A stretch of DNA of 64,000 nucleotides from Neoarius graeffei (GCF_027579695.1 NC_083571.1:92501186-92565185), one strand, 5' to 3'; counted from the stretch's first letter, positions 50,636-62,153 are shown. The notes: generated by a model not told the origin, from the letters alone. Translations and numbers: made by a program.

Positions 50636-51008
50636 CTCATCTCATCTCATTATCTCTAGCCGCTTTATCCTTCTACAGGGTCGCAGGCAAGCTGGAGCCT
50701 ATCCCAGCTGACTACGGGCGAAAGGCGGGGTACACCCTGGACAAGTCGCCAGGTCATCACAGGGCTGACACATAGACACAACCATTCACACTCACATTCA
50801 CACCTACGGTCAATTTAGAGTCACCAGTTAACCTAACCTGCATGTCTTTGGACTGTGGGGGAAACCGGAGCACCCGGAGGAAACCCACGCGGACACGGGG
50901 AGAACATGCAAACTCCGCACAGAAAGGCCCTCGCCGGCCACGGGGCTCGAACCCGGACCTTCTTGCTGTGAGGCAACAGCGCTAACCACTACACCACCGT
51001 GCCACCCC
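50636..51008 (-). repeat. tRNA-derived SINE, 12-bp target duplication
   Basis: Reverse full-length SINE flanked by CACTATAAATAT (50624-50635) and CACTATGAATAT (51009-51020), one mismatch. Confidence 0.92.
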
Positions 51009-51389
51009 CACTATGAATATATTGTTTTTAATGCAAAGAAGCCACAATTTCTTTTTGAACTTGAAAATGAGTCAAGCTTCTTACCTTATCTATGATGATG
51101 ATGGTAATAATAACAAGTGTTGCCAGGCAAAACAAACCTCACCCGGTAGCACTCACGATGAATATGGTACTCTATGGGTACATGTGGCTGCTGCTTATAA
51201 ATAAAATTATTTTCTGATGCCATGTCCATACAGTAAATATAGCATATACAGTGGTGCTTGAAAGTTTGTGAACCCTTTAGAATTTTCTATATTTCTGCAT
51301 AAATATGACCTAAAACATCATCAGGTTTTCACACAAGTCCTAAAAGTGGATAAAGAGAACCCAGTTAAACAAATGAGACAAAACTATTA

Positions 51390-52995
51390 CAACCCCGATT
51401 CCAAAAAAGCTGGGACAAAGTACAAATTGTAAATAAAAACAGAATGCAATGATGTGGAAGTTTCAGAATTCCATATTTTATTCAGAATAGAACATAGATG
51501 ACATATCAAATGTTTAAACTGAGAAAATGTATCATTTAAAGAGAAAAATTAGGTGATTTTACATTTCATGACAACAACACATCTCAAAAAAGTTGGGACA
51601 AGGCCATGTTTACCACTGTGAGACATCCCCTTTTCTCTTTACAACAGTCTGTAAACGTCTGGGGACTGAGGAGACAGTATGCTCAAGTTTAGGGATAGGA
51701 ATGTTAACCCATTCTTGTCTAATGTAGGATTCTAGTTGCTCGACTGTCTTTGGTCTTTTTTGTCGTATCTTCCGTTTTATGATGCGCCAAATGTTTTCTA
51801 TGGGTGAAAGATCTGGACTGCAGGCTGGCCAGTTCAGTACCCGGACCCTTCTTCTACGCAGCCATGATGCTGTAATTGATGCAGTATGTGGTTTGGCATT
51901 GTCATGTTGGAAAATGCAAGGTCTTCCCTGAAAGAGACATCGTCTGGATGGGAGCATATGTTGCTCTAGAACCTGGATATACCTTTCAGCATTGATGGTG
52001 TCTTTCCAGATGTGTAAGCTGCCCATGCCACACACACTAATGCAACCCCATACCATCAGAGATGCAGGCTTCTGAACTGAGTGCTGATAACAACTTGGGT
52101 CGTCCTTCTCCTCTTTAGTCCGAATGACACGGCGTCCCTGATTTCCATAAAGAACTTCAAATTTTGATTCGTCTGACCACAGAACAGTTTTCCACTTTGC
52201 CACAGTCCATTTTAAATGAGCCTTGGCCCAGAGAAGATGTCTGCACTTCTGGATCATGTTTAGATACGGCTTCTTCTTTGAACTATAGAGTTTTAGCTGG
52301 CAACAGCGGATGGCACGGTGAATTGTGTTCACAGATAATGTTCTCTGGAAATATTCCTGAGCCCATTTTGTGATTTCCAATACAGAAGCATGCCTGTATG
52401 TGATGCAGTGCCGTCTAAGGGCCCAAAGATCACGGGCACCCAGTATGGTTTTCCGGCCTTGACCATTACGCACAGAGATTCTTCCAGATTCTCTGAATCT
52501 TTTGATGATATTATGCACTGTAGATGATGATATGTTCAAACTCTTTGCAATTTTACACTGTCGAACTCCTTTCTGATATTGCTCCACTATTTGTCGGCGC
52601 AGAATTAGGGGGATTGGTGATCCTCTTCCCATCTTTACTTCTGAGAGCCGCTGCCACTCCAAGATGCTCTTTTTATACCCAGTCATGTTAATGACCTATT
52701 GCTAATTGAGCTAATGAGTTGCAATTTGGTCCTCCAGCTGTTCCTTTTTTGTACCTTTAACTTTTCCAGCCTCTTATTGCCCCTGTCCCAATTTTTTTTG
52801 AGATGTGTTGCTGTCATGAAATTTCAAATGAGCCAATATTTGGCATGAAATTTCAAAATGTCTCACTTTCGACATTTGATATGTTGTCTATGTTCTATTG
52901 TGAATACAATATCAGTTTTTGAGATTTGTAAATTATTGTATTCCGTTTTTATTTACAATTTGTACTTTGTCCCAACTTTTTTGGAATTGGGGTTG
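51390..52995 (-). mobile_element. Intact second-family Tc1 inserted in the Tc1 above
   Basis: Ends CAACCCCGATTCCAAAAAAG and CTTTTTTGGAATTGGGGTTG, wait-free inverted repeats of about 210 bp, with TA at 51388-51389 and 52996-52997. Deleting it restores the host repeat AGACAAAA...TATACTTGGTC. Length 1606 bp. Confidence 0.93.
51610..52632 (-). CDS. Tc1 family transposase (second family), intact
   Basis: 340 aa from [10 protein letters not shown] at 52632; 18 further in-frame codons upstream begin with another ATG. The N-terminus has paired-like HTHs ([27 protein letters not shown]) and a GRKTI hook. The DD34E catalytic residues are in [18 protein letters not shown] and [11 protein letters not shown]. 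It ends KRKGDVSQW. No break is seen. It shares only family-level similarity with the transposase at 4258-5280, so this is a distinct Tc1 lineage. Confidence 0.95.
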   Translation of the reverse strand: MGRGSPIPLILRRQIVEQYQKGVRQCKIAKSLNISSSTVHNIIKRFRESGRISVRNGQGRKTILGARDLWALRRHCITYRHASVLEITKWAQEYFQRTLSVNTIHRAIRCCQLKLYSSKKKPYLNMIQKCRHLLWAKAHLKWTVAKWKTVLWSDESKFEVLYGNQGRRVIRTKEEKDDPSCYQHSVQKPASLMVWGCISVCGMGSLHIWKDTINAERYIQVLEQHMLPSRRCLFQGRPCIFQHDNAKPHTASITASWLRRRRVRVLNWPACSPDLSPIENIWRIIKRKIRQKRPKTVEQLESYIRQEWVNIPIPKLEHTVSSVPRRLQTVVKRKGDVSQW

Positions 52996-53049
52996 TATAC
53001 TTGGTCATTTATTTATTGAGGAAAATGATCCAGTATTACATATCTGTGA

Positions 53050-54090
53050 GTTGCAAAAGTATGTGAACCTTTGCTTTCAGTATCTGGTGTGACCCCCTTG
53101 TGCAGCAATAACTGCAACTAAACATTTGCGGTAACTGTTGATCAGTCCTGCACACCGGCTTGGAGGAATTTTAGCCCATTCCTCCATACAGAACAGCTTC
53201 AACTCTGGGATGTTGGTGGGTTTCCTCACATGAACTGCTCACTTCAGGTCCTTCCACAATATTTTGATTAGATTAAGTTCAGGACTTTGACTTGGCCATT
53301 CCAAAACATTAACTTTATTCTTCTTTAATCATTCTTTGGTAGAACGACTTGTGTGCTTATGGTCATTGTCTTGCTGCATGACCCACCTTCTCTTGAGATT
53401 CAGTTCATGGACAGATGTCCTGACATTTTCCTTTAGAATTCGCTGGGATAATTCAGAATTCATTGTTCCATCAATGATGGCAAGCCATCCTGGCCCAGAT
53501 GCAGCAAAACAGGCCCAAACCATGATACTACCACCATCATGTTTCACAGATGGGATAAGGTTCTTATGCTGGAATGCAGTGTTTTTCCTTTCTCCAAACA
53601 TAATGCTTCTTATTTAAACCAAAAAGTTCTATTTTGGCCTCATCCATCCACAAAACATTTTTCCAGTAGCCTTCTGGCTTGTCCACATGATCTTTAGCAA
53701 ACTGCAGATGAGCAGCAATGCTCTTTTTGGAGAGCAGTGGCTTTCTCCTTGCAACCCTGCCATGCACACCATTGTTGTCCAGTGTTCTCCTGATGGTGGA
53801 CTCATGAAGCCAATGTGAGAGAGGCTGTCAGTTGCTTAGAAGTTACCCTGGGGTCCTTTGTGACCTCACCGACTATTACACGCCTTGCTCTTGGAGTGAT
53901 CTTTGTAGGTCAACCACTCCTGGGGAGGGTAACAATGGTCTTGAATTTCCTCCATTTGTACACAATCTGTCTGACTGTGGATTGGTGGAGTCCAAACTCT
54001 TTAGAGATGGTTTTGTAACCTTTTCCAACCTGATGAGCATCAACAACGCTTTTTCTGAGGTCCTCAGAAATCTCCTTTGTTCGTGCCATG
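53050..54090 (-). pseudogene. Tc1 transposase, frameshifted copy
   Basis: Fragments at 54167-53910, 53767-53564 and 53601-53329 match the intact protein at 4258-5280 closely (for example HQSTVRQIVYKWRKFKTIV, NLIPSVKHDGGSIMVWACFA and QQDNDHKH). Frameshifts near 53880, 53590 and 53329 inactivate it. Confidence 0.92.
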
Positions 54091-54464
54091 ATACACTTCC
54101 ACAAACGTGTGTTGTGAAGATCAGACTTTGATAGATCCCTGTTCTTTAAATAAAACAGGGTGCCCACTCACACCTGATTGTCATCCCATTGATTGAAAAC
54201 ACCTGACTCTAATTTCACCTTCAAATTAACTGCTAATCCTAGAGGTTCACATACTTTTGCCACTCACAGATATTTAATATTAGATCATTTTCCTCAATAA
54301 ATAAATGACCAAGTATAATATTTTTGTCTCATTTGTTTAACTGGGTTCTCTTTATCTACTTTTAGGACTTGTGTGAAAATCTGATGATGTTTTAGGTCAT
54401 ATTTATGCAGAAATATAGAAAATTCTAAAGGGTTTACAAACTTTCAAGCACCATTGTACTTGCA

Positions 54465-54668
54465 TTCTTTGAAATCAGTAGTGATTATCAACTTTGGAAA
54501 GGGTTCGTCTTCCTCAGGGCTGACCATCCCAGCAAGATTGCCCTTGAGTTATATGCATTATTCTGAAGTAAGTCCTGACCAAGCTGAGTCCACGGTAAAA
54601 CAGTGGTAATCCAGAGAGGTCCAGTTCCTTAGTGTTCATTAAAAACAAACACTTATCCTTCTACTCAA
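54465..54668 (-). pseudogene. LINE fragment (Tx1/L1-like?), copy 1
   Basis: In reverse it reads LFLMNTKELDLSGLPLFYRG and ITQGQSCWDGQP, resembling the segment after the RT in Tx1-type LINEs. A matching copy lies inverted at 58408-58622. Confidence 0.4.
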
Positions 54669-55158
54669 GGCACTAGCCACTATGTCATTGTGCTATAAGA
54701 ATGTAACAGTCGCGCACTGCGCTTGCGCATACACGTGTTCTGATTAAAATGACCGGTGAGTGTATACAATTCGGTTCACCATTCAAAATAAATGGACTAG
54801 ACCAGTGGTTCTCAACCGGGGGGGCGCGCCCCCCTGGTGGGGCGCGGAGGTACTCCAGGGGGGTCGCGAGTAGGCTTCATGTATGGAGGAAAAAAAAAAT
54901 CTGGGGCTAACAGGCTATAGTAGCTAAGCAGATGCAACACATTTACCCATGTCAAAATGCAGGACATTGGACTATTACATACAAATCAATACTATTATAA
55001 AATCTATCATCAATCTATCATAAAATCTTGTGTGTGTGGCCGCATCAGTCGGGGGAACTGTGATATGTTCCCAAGCCTTGCAGACTTTATCAGTAATGCA
55101 GGCACTTCCCACGATTTCTCATCTGTCTTTCAAGCAGCGTCAGAGCACCTGTCGGTAA

Positions 55159-56052
55159 AGGCCCGGTCACACAGCACTCCGCGTCTATATCACGTACAAA
55201 AAGATACAAAAATCTGGTGGACGTGGTCGTAAGTGGTAATTTTTGGTCAATTTTGGCTTTGCCGTGCTTTGTACGGGGTATGGCCGTCGGCGGCTGTTTC
55301 ACTGCCATAGCACTGCCAAATCACGGGTAACCGCGGCTCAGCGTCGTTGGAAGAGCGGCTTGCTGCGCATATAAAAGCGGTAGGATATGTTGAGCCTGTA
55401 TCAGTTGGTTCTGTTGGTGCTGGAGCATTAAGATGAGGACATCACAGCGTTGAGGGTTCATGTTCACCCCTTGACATCTAGACTGCAAGTGCCGAGGTCT
55501 CAGAAAATTACGGTATTTACATGCCGCAAATCAGAAGTGATGCAGAAGTGATTAGACAGTGATCAATCGAATTTAGAACTTGTTTGAGACGTCGTTTAAC
55601 GGGCTTAGACAGTGCTATGTACGCGGAAAAATCCATTTCTCAGTGATAAGCCGCTAAACACACGCTATATCCCGTGATACCAACGCGTAACACCCGTCCG
55701 ATGACCGTGCTCTGCCCGTGATAGACCGCCAAACTTTCGCGTCTTACCACTTCTCCCCAAGATTTAATAACGGCCGGGACACTGATTATCACGTGTTTTT
55801 CACATGTGTTGCACGTCTTTACCACGTGTGCCGGCCGTGGTTGTCCGCGGTCTAAAGTTTTGAGCAGTCCAAAACTTTTTGCCACGTCCGACGCCGTTCC
55901 GATTTTCCCCTGCGTCCTGTCACGTCTGTATATCGACTGTAACACGTCTTAACTTCGACATCAACACGAACAATATCGTCTGCTTCACGGGAGAGCACTT
56001 TTTGACGGGTTTTGGCCGTGATAAAGTCGTAAAGCGCTGTGTGACTGGGCCT
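55159..56052. mobile_element. PIF-like MITE nested in the hAT, TAA duplication
   Basis: Ends AGGCCCGGTCACACAGC and GCTGTGTGACTGGGCCT are flanked by TAA (55156-55158, 56053-56055). It is rich in CACGTG/CACGT motifs and has no transposase. The hAT frame runs into it on the left (EHLSV) and resumes at its right edge (MRKQFAAYF). Confidence 0.88.
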
Positions 56053-56054
56053 TA

Positions 56055-56462
56055 ATGAGAAAACAGTTTGCGGCATACTTCACAGAGGATTATCGCTCTT
56101 TTGCGTGGGTTCGAGATCCATTTGTGTGTACTGCTGACGAACTTCCAGTTGACATGCAGGAACAGCTTATTGAGCTGAAGAGTGACAGTAGACTTAAGGC
56201 AGTCTTCACCTCATGCCCTCTTTCGACATTCTGGGCAGCATTGATGCAGGAGTACCCGCAACTGTGTGACGTAGCCTTGAAACTGCTCATCCCATTCGCA
56301 TCGACCTACTTGTGTGAGGCAGGATTTTCAAAAATGACTGCGCTCAAAACGAAATATCGCAATCGTGCGCAAATTGAGGATGACTTGAGACTGTGCTTGT
56401 CAAACATTTCGCCAAGAATCGAGGATCTTTGTAAGGCAAAGCAGGCTCAGGTCTCGCATTAA
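56055..56462 (+). pseudogene. hAT transposase C-terminal dimerisation domain
   Basis: Reads FAAYFTEDYRSFAWVRDPF, STFWAALMQEYPQL, LLIPFASTYLCEAGFSKMTA and YRNRAQIEDDLRLCLSNI. The LCEAGFS and RNR...DDLRL motifs are those of hAT-Charlie/ZBED-type transposases. The N-terminal two thirds are missing. Confidence 0.88.
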
Positions 56463-56581
56463 CGCAAATGCAGATCACAAAGGCACAGTAAAAAGTAAAA
56501 CCTAAATTCAGGCCTGGTCCCAATTCCCAATGATATCAATAGCCAGCTAATGATAAGCCTAATAAAATACCTAATAAAAAC

Positions 56582-56583
56582 AC

Positions 56584-56631
<48 letters not shown>

Positions 56632-56795
56632 TGATGCCTATTAATAATAATAGCATAATAATAATAATAATATCAACAACCAACAACAGCAATAATAATA
56701 ATAATAATAATAATAATAGGCCTAATAATAATAATAATGCCTGAAAGAACATAAGTCTTGTACTACTGCCAACAGCTTAGTAATGATAATAGGCC

Positions 56796-56830
<35 letters not shown>

Positions 56831-56961
56831 TATAATAATTATAATTATAATAATGCCCGAAAGCAGATTAGAAATGTGGTGCTACTGCCAATTATAACAA
56901 TAGCCTAATAATGATAATAGGCCTATGTAATTCTATGGAATGGATAATGCTACTACTGCTG

Positions 56962-57000
<39 letters not shown>

Positions 57001-57038
57001 ATAATAATAATAATAATAATAATCTAGCCCAGGGCTAG

Positions 57039-57094
<56 letters not shown>
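56582..57094 (+). repeat. Compound microsatellite: (TAA)n, (TAC)n, (ATCT)n
   Basis: TAA/AAT runs at 56584-56630, 56695-56717, 56789-56830, a TAC/TAA run at 56950-57023 and ATCT at 57039-57094, all within the hAT 3' part. Confidence 0.93.
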
Positions 57095-57095
<1 letters not shown>

Positions 57096-57924
57096 GGTCG
57101 ATATAAGGTGCTGTAGGTCGGGTGGCGTCACTGCGGGTGAGTGTGTTTGGGGGGGGGATGGGGGCAGGGCGAGAAGAGGGGCCCCCAACTGCAATGAACC
57201 AGCTTTGGTGGGGCCCAGGTTGCAAAAGGTTGAGAACCCCTGGACTAGACTAAAGAAATTGCTTTCAGACATGTTTATGCTTATTACAGAGGGAAAGTGC
57301 GTTCCACTGAGCTCTAGCGCCAGGCCATTTCCGGGAAATAGGAGTTTCGGTCATGGTGACAGCGTGTGTATGTCAGCCTCGGTTCGGAGGTTTCAGTTTC
57401 AAAAACTGTAAGAGGTAAGAGTAGAATAATATAAAGTACAGACACTTGGTATATTTTACTTCTGTGATTTTTAAATTGTTTATTTTTGGATTACGCTTCA
57501 TTTTTGTGGCTACTGCCTCATAGAGTAAATATATATACTATATTTACTGTAGGGACATGGTATCAGAAAACAATTTTATTTATAAGTACCCATAGGGTAC
57601 CTTTTTTTTTTTTGCGATATCTTCCTTCATAGTCATCATAAGTGCTACCGGGCGAGGTTTGTTTTGCCTGGCAACACTTGTTTTGTTACAGTAGTACATC
57701 TGACATGCATCATAAATATGTGGAATATTTTAGTCACAACAATTTTATAAACTTAAGAAAAAATTCATATATATATATATTTTTTTTTTACCTCAAACTT
57801 GTTGTGGTTAACTTCCTATTTGATGCTGACCTCACAACAAAGTCTTTTTTTTTGTCTTATATCTACCCAAACAGCAGAATGGACAAAGACTTGCACAGCT
57901 GTACAGTAGATCTACAGCATTTCA

Positions 57925-58299
57925 TCTCATCTCATTATCTCTAGCTGCTTTATCCTGTTCTACAGGGTTGCAGGCAAGCTGGAGCCTATCCCAGCTGACT
58001 ACGGGCGAAAGGCGGGGTACACCTTGGACAAGTCGGCAGGTCATCACAGGGCTGACACATAGACACAGACAACCATTCACACTCACATTCACACCTACGG
58101 TCAATTTAGAGTCACCAGTTAGCCTAACCTGCATGTCTTTGGACTGTGGGGGAAACCAGAGCACCCGGAGGAAACCCATGCGGACACGGGGAGAACATGC
58201 AAACTCCACACAGAAAGGCCCTCGCCGGCCACGGGGCTCGAACCCGGACCTTCTTGCTGTGAGGCAACAGCGCTAACCACTACACCACCATGCTGCCCC
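57925..58299 (-). repeat. tRNA-derived SINE with 13-bp target duplication
   Basis: Reverse full-length SINE flanked by CTACAGCATTTCA (57912-57924 and 58300-58312). Confidence 0.93.
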
Positions 58300-58407
58300 C
58301 TACAGCATTTCAGCTTGAGTTTATTTTAAAAACTCCTCACTGTCCAGGGAAACATGCATGGAGAGCAGCAGCCTGTGGAATTTTTTCACACTGTGGGACG
58401 CTGGAGA

Positions 58408-58622
58408 TTGGGTAAGTGTTTGTTTTTAATGAACACTAAGGAACTGGACAACTCTGGATTACCACTGTTTTACCGTGGACTCAGCTTGGTCAGGGCTTAC
58501 TTCAGAATAATGCATATAATGCAAGGGCAATCTTGCTGGGATGGTCAGCCCTGAGGAAGACGAACCCTTTCCAAAGTTGGTAATCACTACTGATTTCAAA
58601 GAATGTGCAAGTATCCTTCTAG
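58408..58622 (+). pseudogene. LINE fragment (Tx1/L1-like?), copy 2
   Basis: Reads LFLMNTKELDNSGLPLFYRG then IMQGQSCWDGQP; about 95% identical to the inverted copy at 54465-54668. Family call is weak. Confidence 0.4.
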
Positions 58623-59247
58623 AAAGCAAGAGGAACTTGAGCAAAAAATGAAATGAGGCCACTGGTAAGCAGAACTTGAGTGAACGTGTGCAACGTCCTT
58701 GAATTGTGCAGTGATGTAAAACCAGAAAACGACCATTAACTAAAAAAGCTGGTGACCTTCAAGGGCAAACTTGCATGGCACTGTTGAGTTAAACCATTAA
58801 ACTTTTATCGCAATTTTAAATTCAAAGGCTTTAGCCTTTGGGTTTAAAATTGCGATAAAAGTTTCATGGCATTTAATTTAATGGCAAGAGCATTCTTTTG
58901 GCTGAGACACTGACAGTGTTTCATGATTTTACACACTCTTTTAGGCAAATAAATTTACATTTGAGTTGCATTCATTGTATTTACAGAACCATTTTAAATC
59001 TGTTAACGATAATTTTGGTTTTAAATGTGTGAGAAAGGTCCAAGTTCCAGTTGGGACATGCCAAAAAAAAAAAAAAAAGCCAATATGCTTGAACAAGCAA
59101 AAACAGGAAATACAAAATGCTTGGACTTGGAAAAGTTTAAGTAAATATGGTGCTACAGGGAGAGAGCGTGTTCTGTGTCTAATGCTGAACTTACCATTGC
59201 ATGACAGGTTGGATGACAAAAAAGAACAACCTTTGAGTAAATAAGCA
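58623..59247. other. Noncoding stretch with one strong hairpin
   Basis: No gene seen. Contains the palindrome at 58799-58864 and an A-run at 59063-59077. Confidence 0.4.
58799..58864. repeat. Perfect 22-bp-arm hairpin
   Basis: AAACTTTTATCGCAATTTTAAA and its exact reverse complement enclose a short CAAAGGCTTTAGCCTTTG inner palindrome. Confidence 0.85.
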
Positions 59248-59545
59248 TTTTCTATCCTTTAACTATACCACTTATCAATCAGGGTTGAAGGGGAAGGTGG
59301 AGCCGATCCCAAAGTCAGTACACCCTGGGCAGGTTACCAATCTATCGCAGGGTTAACACAGAGATGAACAACCATTCACACTCACATCTATGGGCAATTT
59401 AGAATAGCCAGCTGACCAAATCCATATGTTTCTGGGAGGAAACTCGTGCAGACACAGGGAGAACAGGCAAACTCCACACAGAAAGGCCTCCAGTCAACCA
59501 TGAGATTCGAAACCAAAACTTTCTTGCTGTGAGACAACAATGAAA
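59248..59545 (-). repeat. Old, diverged tRNA-derived SINE
   Basis: Recognisable by GGTGGAGCCGATCCC, TACACCCTGGGCAGG and TTTCTTGCTGTGAGACAACA, with many changes; clearly older than the other copies. Confidence 0.75.
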
Positions 59546-59887
59546 ACGATTGCGCTTTTTTATTTGTAAAAAGATTTCAACGTACATTTTACCTGGTGGA
59601 TAATTTCATCCCCATGAACCCTACACAGCTGCACCTTTTTCTAAGAATTGTTACCTGGGAGGGCCATCCAGAGTTACGACATAATTAGAAACCTTCCTTA
59701 TAACTGCATGTACTCCTAGTAGATGTACTTCTGTGTCGTCAAAATTAAGGTTTGGAATGTTTTCAAATTTATAAGCAGTAGTCCCAAACGCTGCAGCTGC
59801 ATCCACCAGGACACTGTACATTAATAGTTGCTGTTTGTCCTTTTGACCAGAAGATGACAGTGTTTCACGAAATTATTATTATTATTA

Positions 59888-60249
59888 TCCATCCATTTTC
59901 TGTAACCACTTATCCTGTGCAGGGTTACGGGCGAGCTGGAGCCTATCCCAGCTGACTATGGGTGAGAGGTGGGGTACACCCTGGACAAGTCGCCAGGTCA
60001 TCACAGGGCTGACACATGGAGACAAATAACTATTCACACTCACATTCACACCTACGGTCAATTCAGAGCCACCAATTAGCCTAACCTGCGTGTCTTTGGA
60101 CTGTGGGGGAAACCGGAGCACCCGGAGGAAACCCACACAGACACGGAGAGAACATGCAAACTCTGCACAGAAAGGCCCTCGCTGGCCGCGAACCCAGGAC
60201 CTTCTTGCTGTGAGGCGACGGTGCTAACCACTACACCACCGTGCCGCCT
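59888..60249 (-). repeat. tRNA-derived SINE, CCATCCAT variant
   Basis: Reverse SINE inserted in a TTA/TAT microsatellite (59873-59888 and 60247-60258), which hides the target duplication. Part of box B is deleted. Confidence 0.88.
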
Positions 60250-60369
60250 ATTATTATCATCAGTAGTAATAGTAGTAGTAGAAGAAGAAGATTTGTTTGT
60301 AAAATTAGCAAGTTTTTGGAGACATTGTGATGCTTATTTGGGCTCAAAGACAATGTTTTATTTGCAAGA

Positions 60370-61095
60370 AACAATGATGATGATGATCTTCTTCTTTTGG
60401 CTGCTCCTGATTAGGGGTCGCCACAGCGGATCTTTCGTCTCCATTGCTCCCTGTCCTCCGCATCCTTCTCTACCACACCTGCCACTTTCATGTCCTCTCT
60501 CACCACATCCATGTATCTCCTCTTTGGCCTTCCTCGTTTTCGTGTGCCTGGCAGCTCCATCCTCAACATTCTCCTTCCCCCATGCTCTGCATCTCTTCTC
60601 AGGATGTGCCCATACCATCTCAGTCTCATCTCTCTTAGCTTCATTCCCAAGCTCTCCACATGTGCTGTCCCTCTGATGTGCTCGTTCCTTATCCTGTCCA
60701 ACCTCCCATCGCAAACCTTAACATCCTCAACTCCGCCACCTCCAACTTTGCCTCCTGTCTCTTCGTTAAGGGTACGGTCTCCAATCCGTACATCACAGCT
60801 GGTCTCACTACTGTCTTATACATCTTACCTTTCACTTTTGCTGGGACTTTCCTATCACAAACGACTCCCGAAATCCTTCTCCAACTGCTCCATCTTGCCT
60901 GCACTCTCTTTCTCACCTCACTATCGCAGCCCCCATTTTCCTGCACAGTTGACGCCAGGTACTTGAATTCACCAACTTTCTTTACGTCTGCTCCTTGCAT
61001 CTTCACTACACTCTCATCCCCATTCTCACTGATGCACATGTATTCTGTTTTACTACTGCTCACCTTCATTCCTCTAGCTCTTCAAACCTAGCTCA
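60370..61095 (-). mobile_element. RTE-type LINE, 5'-truncated 3' end
   Basis: The minus strand encodes the C-terminal part of an RTE reverse transcriptase: KTEYMCISENG, GEFKYLASTVQENGG, RISGVVCDRKVPAKVKGKMY and YGLETVPL, then after a frameshift near 60700 DRIRNEHIRGTAHVE, MRLRWYGHILRRD and GRPKRRYMDVVREDMK. It ends in a (GAT)n tail, as RTE elements do. Rex3-like is likely for a fish. Confidence 0.88.
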
Positions 61096-61147
61096 ACCTC
61101 CTTTCTACTTTCACCACATACGAGTTTTGATCACATTTTACATTTTA

Positions 61148-61500
61148 CATTATCTGTAGCCACTTATCCTGTTCTACAGAGTCACAGGCAAGCTGGAGCC
61201 TATCCCAGCTGACTATGGGCAAGAGGTGGGGTACACCCTGGACAAGTCACCAGGTTATCACAGGGATGACACAGAGACAAACAACCATTTACACTCACGG
61301 TCAATTTAGAGCTACAGATTAACCTAACCTGCATGTCTTTGGACTGTGGGGGAAACCGGAGCACCCGGAGGAAACCCACGCAGACACGGGGAGAACATGC
61401 AAACTCCACACAGAAAGGCCCTCTTCAGCCACTGGGCTTGAACCCGGGACCTTCTCGCTGTGAGGCAACAGTGCTAATCACTACTCCACCATGCTGCCCT
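61148..61500 (-). repeat. tRNA-derived SINE
   Basis: Reverse SINE, full length but diverged, with changed box regions (CACTACTCCACCATGCTGCC). Confidence 0.85.
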
Positions 61501-61502
61501 AC

Positions 61503-61829
61503 AAAGATTATCTCATCTCATTCATCTCTAGCCACTTTATCCTGTTCTACAGGGTCGCAGGCAAGCTGGAGCCTATCCCAGCTGACTACGGGCGAAAGGC
61601 GGGGTACACCCTGGACAAATCGCCAGGTCATCACAGGGCTGACACATAGACACAGACAACCATTCACACTCACATTCACACCTACAGTCAATTTAGAGTC
61701 TCCAGTTAACCTAACCTGCATGTCTTTGGACTGTGGGGGAAACCGGAGCACCCGGAGGAAACCCATGCGGACACGGGGAGAACATGCAAACTCCACACAG
61801 AAAGGCCCTCAAAGCTTTATACCCACAAA
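61503..61829 (-). repeat. Truncated SINE, tandem copy 1
   Basis: Reverse SINE lacking its tRNA head, ending at AAAGGCCCTC and joined to AAAGCTTTATACCCACAAAG. The same junction follows copy 2. Confidence 0.88.
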
Positions 61830-62153
61830 GATTATCTCATCTCATCTCATTATCTCTAGCCGCTTTATCCTTCTACAGGGTCGCAGGCAAGCTGGAGCCT
61901 ATCCCAGCTGACTACGGGCGAAAGGCGGGGTACACCCTGGACAAGTCGCCAGGTCATCACAGGGCTGACACATAGACACAGACAACCATTCACACTCACA
62001 CCTACAGTCAATTTAGAGTCACCAGTTAACCTAACCTGCATGTCTTTGGACTGTGGGGGAAACCGGAGCACCCAGAGGAAACCCATGCGGACACGGGGAG
62101 AACATGCAAACTCCGCACAGAAAGGCCCTCAAAGCTTTATACCCACAAAGATT
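61830..62153 (-). repeat. Truncated SINE, tandem copy 2
   Basis: Same truncation and same junction as copy 1, about 325 bp on. Small internal differences (a missing ACTCACATTC unit) show some time since duplication. Confidence 0.88.

Larger units (their letters stand above)
51249..54456 (-). mobile_element. Degenerate Tc1 element, interrupted by another Tc1
   Basis: Same family as 3893-5500: ends CAGTGGTGCTTGAAAG and CTTTCAAGCACCATTG, flanked by TA at 51247-51248 and 54457-54458. About 1.6 kb of it is an inserted element of a different Tc1 family. Confidence 0.93.
54803..57242 (+). mobile_element. hAT element with perfect 8-bp duplication, interrupted by a MITE
   Basis: Ends CAGTGGTTCTCAACCGGGG and GGTTGAGAACCCCTG are inverted repeats; GACTAGAC is duplicated at 54795-54802 and 57243-57250. 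It keeps a C-terminal transposase fragment (56053-56462), then hundreds of bases of (TAA)n, (TAC)n and (ATCT)n microsatellites. Confidence 0.93.
51113..57690. mobile_element. Large inverted-repeat element hosting Tc1 and hAT insertions
   Basis: Sequence 51113-51245 (ACAAGTGTTGCCAGGCAAAA..., CCGGTAGCAC, TCTATGGGTAC, CAGTAAATATAG) recurs inverted at 57530-57690. After removing the Tc1 nest (51249-54456) and the hAT (54803-57242), about 0.9 kb remains between or within these arms. I read it as a non-autonomous element with roughly 130-bp arms; an inverted duplication by another route is possible. Confidence 0.5.

Noticed and set aside
60221-60966. Plus-strand frames of 151 and 158 codons
   Set aside because: They are antisense to the RTE LINE coding sequence.
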